A stretch of 64,000 nucleotides of DNA from Siniperca chuatsi (lineage: Eukaryota > Chordata > Actinopteri > Centrarchiformes > Sinipercidae): positions 906,001 through 970,000 of the forward strand of contig NC_058062.1 in the NCBI RefSeq assembly GCF_020085105.1, in the 5' to 3' direction. Below, piece after piece: positions 11,290-23,700 of this stretch. The notes under the pieces are model-generated. The model saw only the letters and a program-made list of their open reading frames with translations. It ran no database searches and had not been told where the DNA came from. Each line of letters starts with the position of its first letter. The first letter of the stretch is position 1. Position numbers and translations under genes: made by a program.

Positions 11290-11701
11290 ATGAACGGGGC
11301 CGTGTACATTTCGTTTTTCCAGGGCCAGCTGGAGTCCGTGCTGGAGCAAGTCGTTCAGCTCGCCGTCCAGGAAATAAGCAAGACGGTGGGCTCCAGTCTG
11401 AACACGCTGCTGCTGGAGACGGCCGTGAAGGAGCAAGAAAACCGCCGGCTCACGCTCCTGCTGCAGTCGCGGGAGAACCGGGGCCGAGGCAACGCCAACC
11501 CCGCGGACAGCGGCGGCTCCCCGGTGGCGGGTAAGAACAAGGCGGCGGCGGCGGCGGCGGCGGCGGGGGACGAGAGGGCGGACAGCGGCAGAACAAAGCC
11601 CGAGCAGAGGCAGCAGCTGCTACACGCCCCCGGAGGGCAGGGCACCGAGCCCGGCGTACCCACCGACACACGCCGCCTGGAGCACAGAGGACGAGTCGTG
11701 G
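11290..11701 (+). CDS. Two-finger gene, exon 1
   Basis: It encodes residues 1-137 plus one base, starting MNGAVYISFFQGQLESVLEQ. The start is the ATG at 11290, since relatives begin with a short leader before the helical module. Residues 14-60 form the first amphipathic helical module. A short polyalanine run comes from a GGC repeat at about 11542-11565. The donor is GTGG/GTAGGC. A CAG at 11321-11323 could act as an acceptor in another transcript. Confidence 0.7.
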
Positions 11702-14675
11702 GTAGGCACCCGTTATACAACATACAACATCATATTCACACACAAACAAACAGTTGTCCGGGGCACTCCTCCCTCTGTCTCTGCAGCTAACGCGGCATTG
11801 CGTAACTCTGCAGGCCGGGGTTTTGAAGGGTTTATGAGTAAACCGAGCTGCAGAGAGAGTGAGGCCTGCAGGTGATAAAAACCAAGATTCATGGGCTTTC
11901 CTGACATGTTCAGCAGCACAAAGAAGCCTCAGTGTGAAGACACGGCGCAGAAAAACTGGCCTCCCTGAGCCACACACAGACAGGACGGCCTGAAAATGGG
12001 TCAGGGCAACTTTTTTAATTGGGGTTTAATTGGACCAGAATGGAGGTAAAGCAGGGTATAATGGTTATAATGGAAAACCAGGACTGACTGTGGAGCCGTT
12101 CCATAAATACCCCGTTCGGCTGTTGTGTCAGATCACATGTATTTAGGCTTTTGACAGAACAGGTTCATGAGGAAAAGCGGCTGGTCGAGCAGCACGGGTT
12201 GGAAAACAAAGACACTGCAAAGTTAAATATATATAAAAAAAAAAAAACCAAAACAACGAGGCCTCGATTCTTGTAGATCATAAAACAAGATTTACAGCCT
12301 TCACGTCCTCTTCAGGAATGGAGGGGCTGCGGCGGTGGTGTTGTTGGGGAGGGGGGATCAGGACAAAGAAGCAACAGACTGCAGGAGACGGCCTGGTGGT
12401 CGACAGGATTGTAGACCGACATCGAGGCAAACCACCGGCGGGGTTTAATCAGCGTTTCACCGGAGAAGAAGCGTGCTGAGGCGTGGAAAGGGGGAAGGAT
12501 GTAGCACGGGCGCCGTATTTCTGTGTTTTCAGATATTCAGCAAGTGTCTTTCAGTATTTTTACGGGTCTCAAGTCAGATTTATCATCAAGAGAAGCGCTC
12601 GAATGCGTCGCCAGTTCAACTTCCAAGGGCCAAAAGGTTCCTCCAGGAGCCTGGTTGGGTTTCCACACAGTTTGCGTTCAGGTGGAGGCGAGGCCTTGGG
12701 CGTCAGTTTGGAGGGAGTCCATTTTGTTTTTAACAAGGGAAACGACGGGGCGCGAAGGTCAAGAGTAGGTTTCAGGCGCATGAGGTCAGAGTTTGGTATC
12801 GTTGGAAACTAGTGCTGATTAATAACAGTTATTACTCATTAACACAGGAGGGAAATTGGAAAACAGAGGAAATTGCTATAAAACATTGGCTTTAAAAGTA
12901 TAAATAAGCATTTAAAAAGTCAGCGAGATGTGCTGTCCACGTGCATCAACATGGCTTCCTCTTCCATTCAGTGCACGAGCTGTGTCGTAAACAGAGAGAG
13001 CCTCAACATGGCGGCCGGTCACCACGAAGACGTGAAGCGAGCGTCTTTGTCTTGTGTGAAGCGATGACTCCAGAGAGTGATGCTCTTTGGGTTTGCCACG
13101 TGACCCCTCCAGTTTGGTGTGTTTTTCTTGGGCAGTGTGTAGGAAGAGAAAGTAGGGCTGCAGCTCACGATGTTTATTGTCCGTTAATCTAGCAGTTATT
13201 TTTTGGATTAAGTAATCTCTGTGCCTGTAACATGTCAGAAATCACAAGTTCCCAAAACCCAAAGATGCTCCATTCAGAAAAGCCAATTAATCAATTATCA
13301 GTTGTTTTTTTTTCCTCACGGTTGACTAATTTCAGCTCTAAAAGTAAGCGGATGTTAACTTTTAATTGTGTTTTGAACAAATAAAACGCCGTGGAGGTGA
13401 AACTAGCGAATGCAAAAACATCAGGTACAGTACGACCCGCGCTCGGCGTCCAGCTCTTCAGGTACAGCTGAAACTACTGCGAGAAATCCGACGATCGGTT
13501 TGTGCCGATTCGCCTGTAGGGTCGTCACGGAGGACGAGGTGTTGCGTCGCACACGGAGGTGCGTTTCTGTAGTTTAACTCGTTCATACAGACGCGGTGGA
13601 CAAAATGACAGAAACACGGGTCGGTTTCAGCACGAACCGAACGTTATAACCTTCCTGGAGGAGGATTTACTGCAGGACCAGTTTCAGCTGCTGAGCCTAA
13701 TAAACTGGCAGCTGAGTGTAAACACGACACAGTTATACACAAAATGGCTGACTTATCTTTTCAAATAATTGTTTGCATATAAAATATCAAACAGTAGTGA
13801 AAATAGTGCTGTAACTCCCACGGCCGTTCAGAGCACGTAGATTTATACGGCTGCAACTAACGATCTGTGTATATGATTGGTTAATCAATTAGCTGTTTAG
13901 TGTATAAAATGACTGTTTGTTGCTAAGGTGCTTCTCTGAGAGCCTCGCGGCACATTCCAGCAGATTGGTCTAATTCCTGGTGTTTGGCATTGTAAGCTCT
14001 TGTTTTATTGGACGGCTGCAACTGTCAATTATTGTCTTTTTCAGTTCATCTGACAGTTGTTTTCTTTATTTTGTGTTTTTTTTTTTTTTGTAAGAACAAC
14101 ACATTAATCCACATTTCTGTAAATGTACTAGTGTTAACCAGCTGGCTAATTTTCAAAAGTGAGAAACTGAAGTGGCAAGTTAAGCGATACACAGATAATA
14201 AGATAATAGTTGTTTGAATTATAGAAATGGGTGAAAAATGCCTGTTAGAAAATGCCTAAAGCCCAAGATGACGTCTAAAAATGTCTTGTTTTGTCCAAAC
14301 CCCAAAGACATTCAGTTTACTGATCTCAAACAAGAACATTTAAAAAGCAGCGAACACAGAGTGTTTGGCCCTTTCTTTTTGATAAATATCTGGAACGATT
14401 AATCGATTTAATGGAAAACAGCGATGTGAGCACGAGTAGGATGTTACGGTGCTTCTGCAGGAGTGAAAGTCGAAAATTAAACCATTTTCGGAGGAGTAAA
14501 TCTACTTGAATTAGCTGTGCAAACAAACGCAGTGCATGTGAAGGACTGTAGCGTGGTGTGTGTGTGGAGGTGGAGGTTCTGTGGTAAAAGACAAAGCTGA
14601 TCTGGACGAACTTAATCCATCTGAACAGGACTGACTTCCTCCATCAGAAACTCTGTCAGTCGCATTCAGACGCAG

Positions 14676-14710
<35 letters not shown>

Positions 14711-17700
14711 TCAGCTGCACAACTGCAGCACACACACACACGCAGCTGCAGCAGCGCACATACAAACATCCACATGCAGAGACACGTGAGAAAGAAAGAC
14801 GCCGCCGCCGCACTCTCACGCATGCATGCACACATTTGCGCACTCGAACGCAAACAACACAGCTGACACGCAAAGCTTCCTCGCGCCCGTCTGAAAAACC
14901 AGGCCGGTGGCGTGACACGACACGATCACGGCCCGGGGGGGGGACAGATGGTGACATCACAGCGGTGACGGCGAATCACGTCCTGACCTGAGCAGGATTT
15001 TATTGTAACAAAAAAAAAACCCCCATCAGATTGTGTCCTGAAATCAAACCCAGATGGCGAGACACCTTTCAACAACAAGGCAGTTAAACGGCTTTACGTA
15101 AGTTATAACAGGCATTACGACACAAGGCCGTATGAAAAGACCAAATAAAAAGACACATTTAAATAGGATTTAAAAGAGAAACATAATGGAATAAGATAAA
15201 AGGGAATAAAACAGTTCACAGCTACAGCGCAAGATATGAATAAATAGTCCCAAGTTTAATTTAACAAAAGAAAAGTCTTCAGTCTTGATTTAAAAGAACC
15301 CTGAGTTGGAGCTCACTGAGTTCAGGGAGTTTGTTTCAGATATGTGGAGCATAAAAACTAAATGCTGCTTCTCCAGGTTTAGTTTGGACTCTGGGGACAG
15401 GAAGCAGATCCGGGCTTGTGCTGATCGGATCCTATATTGACGATTCGAGGGCCACAGACGTCGAAGCTGGGTACACGAAATAAACCAAGCGAGGACACAG
15501 CTGGGAGAGTGTCATAGTCTGGTCCATGAACTCGCCTGATAGCGCCTGGTTTCAGTGATATTTCAGGCTGACTGTGGACCAGTTTGACTGGCCTGATGTG
15601 GTCTCTCCTGGTCTTGCCTCTCCTGCGTTACAGTAGTCGAGCCGACTGAACACATGGGCACTTTTTTCTAAATCCTTTAATTCTTGATATATTCTTCAGG
15701 TGACCGTCGGCTGATTTTGTAAATGTCTTCATGTGGATGTTGAAATTGAGGTCTGAGTCCAGGACTACACCCAGATCTCTGGTCTGGTTTGTGGTCTTTA
15801 ACGTTAGCGACTGAAGCTGAGCTCTGACTTTTAATTTTTGCCTCCAAAATCAATTATTTCAGATTTATTTTTAACTGAAGAAAATGTCGGCTGATTCAGA
15901 CACTGATTTGTTGAATACACTCACTCAGTGTTTGTATGGGACGAGTCAGCTGGTGACATCGTTAGATATATCGGTGTGTCGTCTGCATAATGACGGTGAG
16001 ATATTTATTTTCTGTAATCTGAGCTAGTGGGAGCTTGTAAATGTTGAATAGAAGAGGCCCGAGAACAGATCTCTGGGGAACTCCACATGCCATTTGTGTT
16101 ACGCTCAGATGTGTGATTACCGGCCGACACAAAGTAGTTCCTGTCCTTCAAATAGGATTCAAACCAGTTTAGCGCTGTACCAGAAAGCCCCAGTGTTCCA
16201 GTCTGTCTAGTACCATGTTGTGGTCGACCGTGTCGAATGCAGCACTGAGATCTAATAATACCAAGACTGAAACTTCTCCACTGTGTTTAAGTTGATGTCA
16301 TTAAAGACCTTAAGAAAAGCAGTCTCAGTGCTGTGGCGTCCAACTCCTGACTGAATATCAGAAGAAGGTGTTCAGCTCTTAATGCTCGTGTTTTTTACAT
16401 CTTTAACAGCAAAAACACCCACAATCATTAGCTATCCCTGTAGCCTTTAGCTTACAGTCAGTCAGTCCTTACCCTGCGCTGTGAAGACGAGATTATCCAG
16501 GGGTCATGTGACGGATATCCAGTGTCCTGCAGCAGCAGTGGTGCAAATCTGTTCTCAGGTTTTACACTTGGTTGTTGGGGAGGTTAGTTCTTCCTTTAGC
16601 AGCTGTCCACGGCTGTGTCCAGCCAGTAGCACCACAAATCTCCGGGCGCTGGACTCTGGCTGTCACTCGTCCTCCCGTTTCCCAGGGAAGTGATTTATTC
16701 TTGGGCTTTGCACCAAGAGCGCTCCAGAGAGTACTACTGCCTGACAAGCTTCCCTCCTGTTTCTTAGTTGTCTTGTCGGTGCTAGTTAGCTCTTATGTTA
16801 GCATTTTGTTGTTATCCGCTATTTTGAGTCCACAGTAAAGTGGTATCACTCCCACACAGTCTGGTGGATTTTGTTTAAAGCTCTGCTCTGTGGTTCATGC
16901 AGGAGGCTTGTGCTGTAGTACCGAAGAAGTAATAAAAGGGTTGAAAAATATGGTTATATCCCACTATGTCTTTCATAAATTAAAATACGTTTCCAGGAGT
17001 CGCTGTTCATAACATCAGCAGAGCGGGGACCAAGCAGCGAAGCAGGAATAACACAGTAACATGCGGTGAGATAATGAGGCCACGGCCCGACATGCTCGGG
17101 TCAAAGGTCACTCTGCTTTTCTGGGCGGCCTTCACATATCAGAAACTAGGCTAAGCTTTCACCCCATGTCTGCTCACTGTGGAGAGAAACAAAGGATGAG
17201 GAGGAGGTTAAAAAGAAAAGCTGGAGTGTTTTGTTAGTGAAAGTTATTAAATGAACCCCCACAGAGATCTGCAGCCACGAGGACACTGAACAGACTTAAA
17301 TCCAAACCTCTGAAACTGAAACGTTGGTTTAAGGCTGTAAATAGGGTTGCAACGGTACGATAACCGTCTCTGAGAATATCGTGGTTTCACGGTATTACGC
17401 GATTATTATCAGTTACGACCCTTAAAGGAATAAAAACAGAAGAGATTTTTTTGGTGGAACAAACGCTTTGTTATAATTATGTCCTAAAATATTATAAAAC
17501 TTGACACTAATACGGTAGAATTCAAAACCGTAGATAAGCAAATGTACATGGCATGATAACCGTCAATTTTCATGTCACGGTATACTGCTGCAACCCTAGC
17601 TGTAAGTAAAGATTATTCTCAATTTCAGTTATTCTCTTAATTAATCGATGAATCATTTGGTCTATAAAATGATTTTAAATAGTAAAAATGTGTATCCCAG

Positions 17701-20700
17701 TTTCCCAGAGGACTTGTTGACGTCTTGATTTGTCCCACCAACAGTCCAAAACCCAAAGAGATTCAGTTTACTTTGATATAAAACAGAGAAAAGCTAAAAC
17801 AGGGTGTTAAGTTGCTCTTTAAATAACCAATAGTGGACCGAATAACAATTAGATAACAATTTTATCTTAATGTACACACAGAAACTCTCGATCCATCGAT
17901 CGATCGGTTTGGAAAACTGGTGAAAACGGTGAGAAACGCCGTCACGCCTTCACCGCGTCGTCGTGTCCGACCGACAGTCCAAAGCTCGACGTTATTAACA
18001 AACATCACAGTTATTACAGTCGTTCAGAGGAAAAGCAGCAGATCTGCACATCTGAGGAGCTGCAGCCAGGAAGTGATTTACAGGAGAAACGACTCCAAAC
18101 ATCAAAACAGCTGCTGATTCATTTCCTGTCAGTCGACTAATCGACTCAGCTGAACTTGTATAAACTGTTGGGTGTGACCATATGGACATGTGGAGAGTCT
18201 GACCCTGAGTCATCACACAACAGTAGGGTCAGTCCTGCCCCCCCACACCAGAAGGTCTCAGGTTCGATTCCCACAACATGTCTGTTAAAGGTCTCTAAAT
18301 ATATAAATAAATAAATAAATAAATAAATAAAATAGAGTTAAACATGATAAAATGATGATTTAAAGTAAGATAGTAAAATAAACGTAAAGATTATGAATCT
18401 GACCAGACAATCAATGCCAACGTTTTCAGTGCTTGACCCAGCACTATATGTTTGAGAAATAGAAAAGATCCTTTTTGTTTGTTGAGCAAAAGACGTCAAA
18501 GTTGTCAAATGAATTTAAAAGCAACAAAGTTTTTGATTTGAATCAAAAACTATCAGATGAACAAATCAGTCAACAACATTGTGAATCTCAGATGTTTGAT
18601 GTCGACATTTATTACCTCATAGTTTTCTAAACTTGGTGCTACAGACACGTTTGGGTCGGTGCTCGAGCTAGACCGATAAATGGGTCAGGTCGCTAAATCA
18701 TCAGATATCAGCTCATTGCAGGTAGTTTATCAGTATCGGTGTTTATGTCAGCTGATAAATGAGAACTGCCAAACTAAGTTTGAGGTCATTTAGTGAAAGT
18801 TTGTCCACCAGAGCTCTGGCAGGTTGATGTTTCCACTGTAAGATCCTCTGTGATTGTTTGTTACGTGTTTTATGTTTCTGATTTTTTAAAATTTTATTTC
18901 CAAATATCAACATCAGTGTCAGCCTCAAAATCCAGCATCAGTCAGGGCTGCAGTTGGATACGGAGTTTAATTTACGATGTTTTGTAACCCTTAAAATAAA
19001 GAGGGTACAGCAGAGAGATGCAATATCACATTAACATTGTGCAGTCCCAGGAAGGGATGGGTGAAATGGCCAAAATCTTCTACCAAGGTATGTGTAATTT
19101 TACACCATGGTAACAGTATATATCATGATACAGTAATTGTTCTGTAAATTCAGTTAAGAAATGGTTTAAAATAACCGTACCGTACTTCATCACATTAGAT
19201 TATTTTCTTTTATTAGGAGCTTCTGTACAAACAGCAGCAGCCTCTCATGAAAAACAAAAGACTCAATCAAAACCGTAATGGAAGCTTTAAGGATCCAAAT
19301 ACCAACAATCATTTCAAGTGGCCAAGCGGCAACCTCCGGGGCTGAAAACTGAAGCCAACAGGAAGTGCCAAGAACTGCAGTTCCTCGAATGGCCACTTGA
19401 GGCTGCCTCCAAAAGCAAGTCAGTCCCCACAGAGCCCCGTGTTAAAATGCCCAACTGTACAGCAGAAATAAACGTTTACAGCCTGGTACAAAAAACGCTT
19501 TGGGTGACATCATCTACACTCGTGTGTCTCGCTTTCGTGGCGTCACACTCATCGTCCGTAAAAGTCAACCATGGCGAAACGAACCATTGACAAATTTTTT
19601 CCATCGGCGGCTCCTCCTGTACCAGAGCCAGGCCCGTCGCAGCAGCAAATGGCAGAGTTGGTCAGATGAGGCCGTGGCGAAAAAGGCAAGAACACACTGT
19701 TTCCGACAGGGGCGGCTCAGGGAGTTTACGTGGCTTAGATTTAGCAAAAACAGCAGCGCCATGAACCATCTACTGCACCAGATGTGGTCCACAACATGCG
19801 GGGAAACCAGGTTTGCCGAGGCAACTGGCACCGCACAGTTTAAACACGACACCTTAATGAAGCACAGCAGCAGCAAATGCACACAATACACAAATGAAAC
19901 GGCATCGCCACTTGCAGTAGCATTTCTCATTCAGTCATCCGATGAGGCTGAAATGGTAGTGAAATTCAGCGCGGCCTATTTCATAGCTAAGCACGAGCTA
20001 CCGTTCGCCAAATTCAGGGGTCACGTTGAATTGTTGAAAAAGAACGGCGTAAAAGTGAATCCTACGCGCAGTAAGGACACCGCACGTGGGCAGTTCATTG
20101 GCGCTGTTGCAGATTCACTCAAACAGAAGACCCGTGAAGATCAAGGACGCCACATACCTCTCATTCATGATCGATGGCGGCACGGATGTTTCAACTAAAG
20201 AATGTGAAACAATGTACGAAAGGATCCTGCGACGAATATTTTGATTGGCCACGTGGAAGTCCAGCGTGCACGTGCTCAAGGTACGTAACTGATAAAGCAA
20301 ATAATTAGAGTGCAGTTTAGTGCTTACTCAGAATAACAGTCACGTGAAAGACTACACTAATGAAGCCGTTTCTGTGCTGTCAGGTTTGGTTTTTAGCCTA
20401 AATGAAATATGTATCGTTTGTAGACGCCACAACGATCAAACTGTTCAGTGAGATGACGGGAGAAAGAAAGGGTTCCTGTCTGCTGGTGGGTTTGGTGTAC
20501 AGTGAATACCGTTCAGATCAACTTTAGCTGTGCACAGTTATAGATAACGTGTTATTTCAAGGAGTCTATGATGCCACCAAAGAGGCCTTTCGCCATCTAG
20601 GGACAGAGACAGGAGACAGGCTGGTTAGAGAAGACAGTCGCCATGGGAGCTGCAGTCAGTCTTGGGCGTCAGGGAGGTGTAATATCCCTCCTCCAAGCTT

Positions 20701-23700
20701 TTACTGTCCCGTTCCATTGCACATAGGTAGGTTATGTGGACAATTAGGCCAAAGTTAGGGGTCGTAAGCAATGCATGTATTTAAGTTGAATTCATTTTAA
20801 TTATAGATTGGAACTGCTGTCCGTCCAAAGTCCCCACTGTTGACCGAGTCTACAGTCTCTGTAACATGGTATGGAAGATGTCCCGCTACATGCGTGAGTG
20901 CGCTCAGAGCCCTCGGAGAGGAGCTGGCGTGCGCGTCAGTGCCTCGGTGGTGTTAGTGGGACACGCTGGCGCCCACATGTAACCCGGGCCCTGCAAACCT
21001 TACTGAGACCTGGAGGAAAGGGCCGGAGCCTACAGAACCCGGGACAGTTCACAGCAGTCTGCTTCCACATGGAACGTTTGACTGCATCGTCGAGCAAGGA
21101 AGGTCTGTATTTAACTTTTAAAATCAGTTCATATTTCGGATCTGTAAACACGGCTGATATTTTGCTTATGTCCTGCGGGGCAAGAGGATGATGGAAGATG
21201 GAACCTTTTGTAGGTTTCTGTGACTTCCTGGCCGACTCGTTTGAGGCCATCAGCAAATTCAGCCTTCTCCTTCACAGGAATGACACCATCTTGCCTCAGG
21301 TAACGCTGAAGTGACAAGATGTTGTTTAAGCTAAATTAAATCAGAGTACGATTAACTCTAATCTGATTATGTTCTAATTTGTAAGGAAAGTGTTTCAGCG
21401 GGATTGAACATGTGGTAGGCTGGCAGAGCTCAGGCCCAGAAACAAAGGCAGGGCGATGATGGTGAGACTCACCCCATCTACAAATATCAGGTAAGCAATT
21501 ATTTATTATTTTATGTCTTCGTTTGACACTGAAGCTGCAGCAAGCAGTGAGAGCGACAGTTGACTGTCCTGTGCTGCACTTTGAAACAAAGATTCAGTGA
21601 AAGGACAGAATTATAACAAATTTACCGAAAACATAAAATAAGCAATCATTCTCTCTGTCTCTCTCTTTTAACAGATGAAGAGTCCACAGCAACTGCAACC
21701 TTAAAGGCAGTGAAGTCATTCAAGATCTTCAGTCCTGATTCATGACAGACCATCTGGACTTCCTGCTGGACCACTTCTCCACCGTGTTAACAAGGTCACT
21801 GACTCTTTAAATCATCCTGGCGGAGCATGTAAAAGGCAGTATAACAAAGAACACAATGTCACACACCTAACTCCATCCTACAGAAGCTTCGATTGTTTCT
21901 TGATCTTAACTCCTTAACGGCTGTGACACCAGTCTGGCCAGAGAGGAGTATCAGTCTATGGAGATCTCCAGAAACTACATCCTACCAGGCCATATTGCCG
22001 TTCTGCTCTAGAAGGTACAAACCCCGTCTCCTCTGCTGTGTGTGAACGGGGATTTTCAGCACAGAAGAGGATTAAATCTGATGTCAGAGGGCCCCTGCAT
22101 GCAGCCACAGCGGAGGACCTCGTTAGAATAAGTATGGAGGGACCTAGCTTGGACGAGTTGGACACCAAGGAGGCTGGACAGACCTGGTTCAGTCAGGGCA
22201 AAAGACGAAGGAGGAAGGAGAGGCTCGGGCTGTTGACTTGTTCTGACGCTGTAATGTGTAAAGTGACCGCTGACCTCATGTTTACATGTAATGTCTTTGT
22301 TTTGGTTTGCACTGTAATGTCAGTAATAATACTGTGTGCACATTTCTGAATGTGCATTTGTTAAGCACCATTCAATTAAAATGTGACAAAACAGCACATT
22401 GGTGGTTTCTGTGTTTATTACCAAAGCATTTATCAGTAATACAGTTAAAATGGGGGAAAATTGCGTTGCAGGTTGATTTAAGGTGTGCGCCCCTACATTT
22501 TCTGCCTGTACCCCTAAAAGTTTCAGTTATTTTAATCCCGGTGTAAAAGCGTGGGAAGAAACCTCTGTGGAACTGGGGACGGTGACTGTGTGTTGACACC
22601 GTTCGGGTCTGAGGTCAGATCTCTGCAGCTCTGCTGACGAGTCGGTTTAATAATTGTTCACGTTGGTGTTGTATTTCTGTCGGTGATGCAGGAGGAGGCT
22701 CGGAGTTGTGACACGGCGTGACGCCTCGGTGAGGACGATCTGCGGAGTGTGTGGTGGTGATTAAAGTCCGTCACGCTCCATGAAACTCTTTGTGGTCCTC
22801 TGATCTGCAGCTGCTCCCAAACTCACCGGCTCTTTGTTGCCAAGAGCCATTTTGAAAAGATTTGTTTGGAGTTAGCCGTGCTCCAAACCACATACTGTAT
22901 ATAAAGATGGACGCCGCGTCTCCACGTCCTCCCACTGTACTAAATGAAGCCCAAATATCCCGGATACGGGAGCCGCCATCTTGTGGTCGGGCTTGGAGCC
23001 GCGGTATCGAGGTCCCGCCCTCACACCCGGCCGACCCAATCGCGAGCCTGCCTCAGCTGTCAATCATGACGTGAACCCCCGTTTTTACAGCATCAAATAA
23101 CTCATTAAAACCAAACTTATCAGAAAAAGAAACACTTGAACAAACATCAGCGTGATCAGAACGACCTAAACTGACAGAAACCATCTCTGGGAAACATTTA
23201 TTTGACGTGTGCTTGTGGAGAAATGAAAGTTTGACAGTTGGTCGCTGCTGCCAGCTGATCTGTGAGCAGCTGTTACCTGTTTTATTCTTTGGGGAAAAAG
23301 GGTCTCCACATTATTAAAACACACCAGCTGCTGATTGTCTATTTCAGATCTGATTATCATGCAGAGTTTAGATGTAATGTACAGCAAGCTGGTCATTATT
23401 TTGAAATTAACCACTCTCTGACAGGGTGATGCAGGGTGTTAATGTCGCAATAACGACGGGCTCGCCGTACATTATCCCGCATATTACACAGATACCAAAG
23501 AAATCAATAATTTGACACCAAATATTGATTTAATTTATTTAAAAACGATGTTTAAACGTTTTTGCCGCAGGACTTCTTTCTGCGGATTGATATGATTGGA
23601 CTCCAGAGTCTGCGATCAGAACTGCATCCATAGCAACGTAGAGTGCCGTAATCGACCAATCAGAATCGAGTATTCAACAAAGCTGTGTAATAAGACATGA

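Noticed and set aside
10974-11534. 186-codon frame starting in the CpG island
   Set aside because: Arg/Ala-rich translation of CG-dense DNA in a phase that does not continue into the conserved module.
14511-14991. Cys/Val-rich frames on both strands
   Set aside because: They come from GT/CA microsatellites, and there is no family motif.
18230-18290. tRNA gene
   Set aside because: Only the B-box and T-arm-like part is present. No acceptor stem, anticodon arm or A-box could be fitted.
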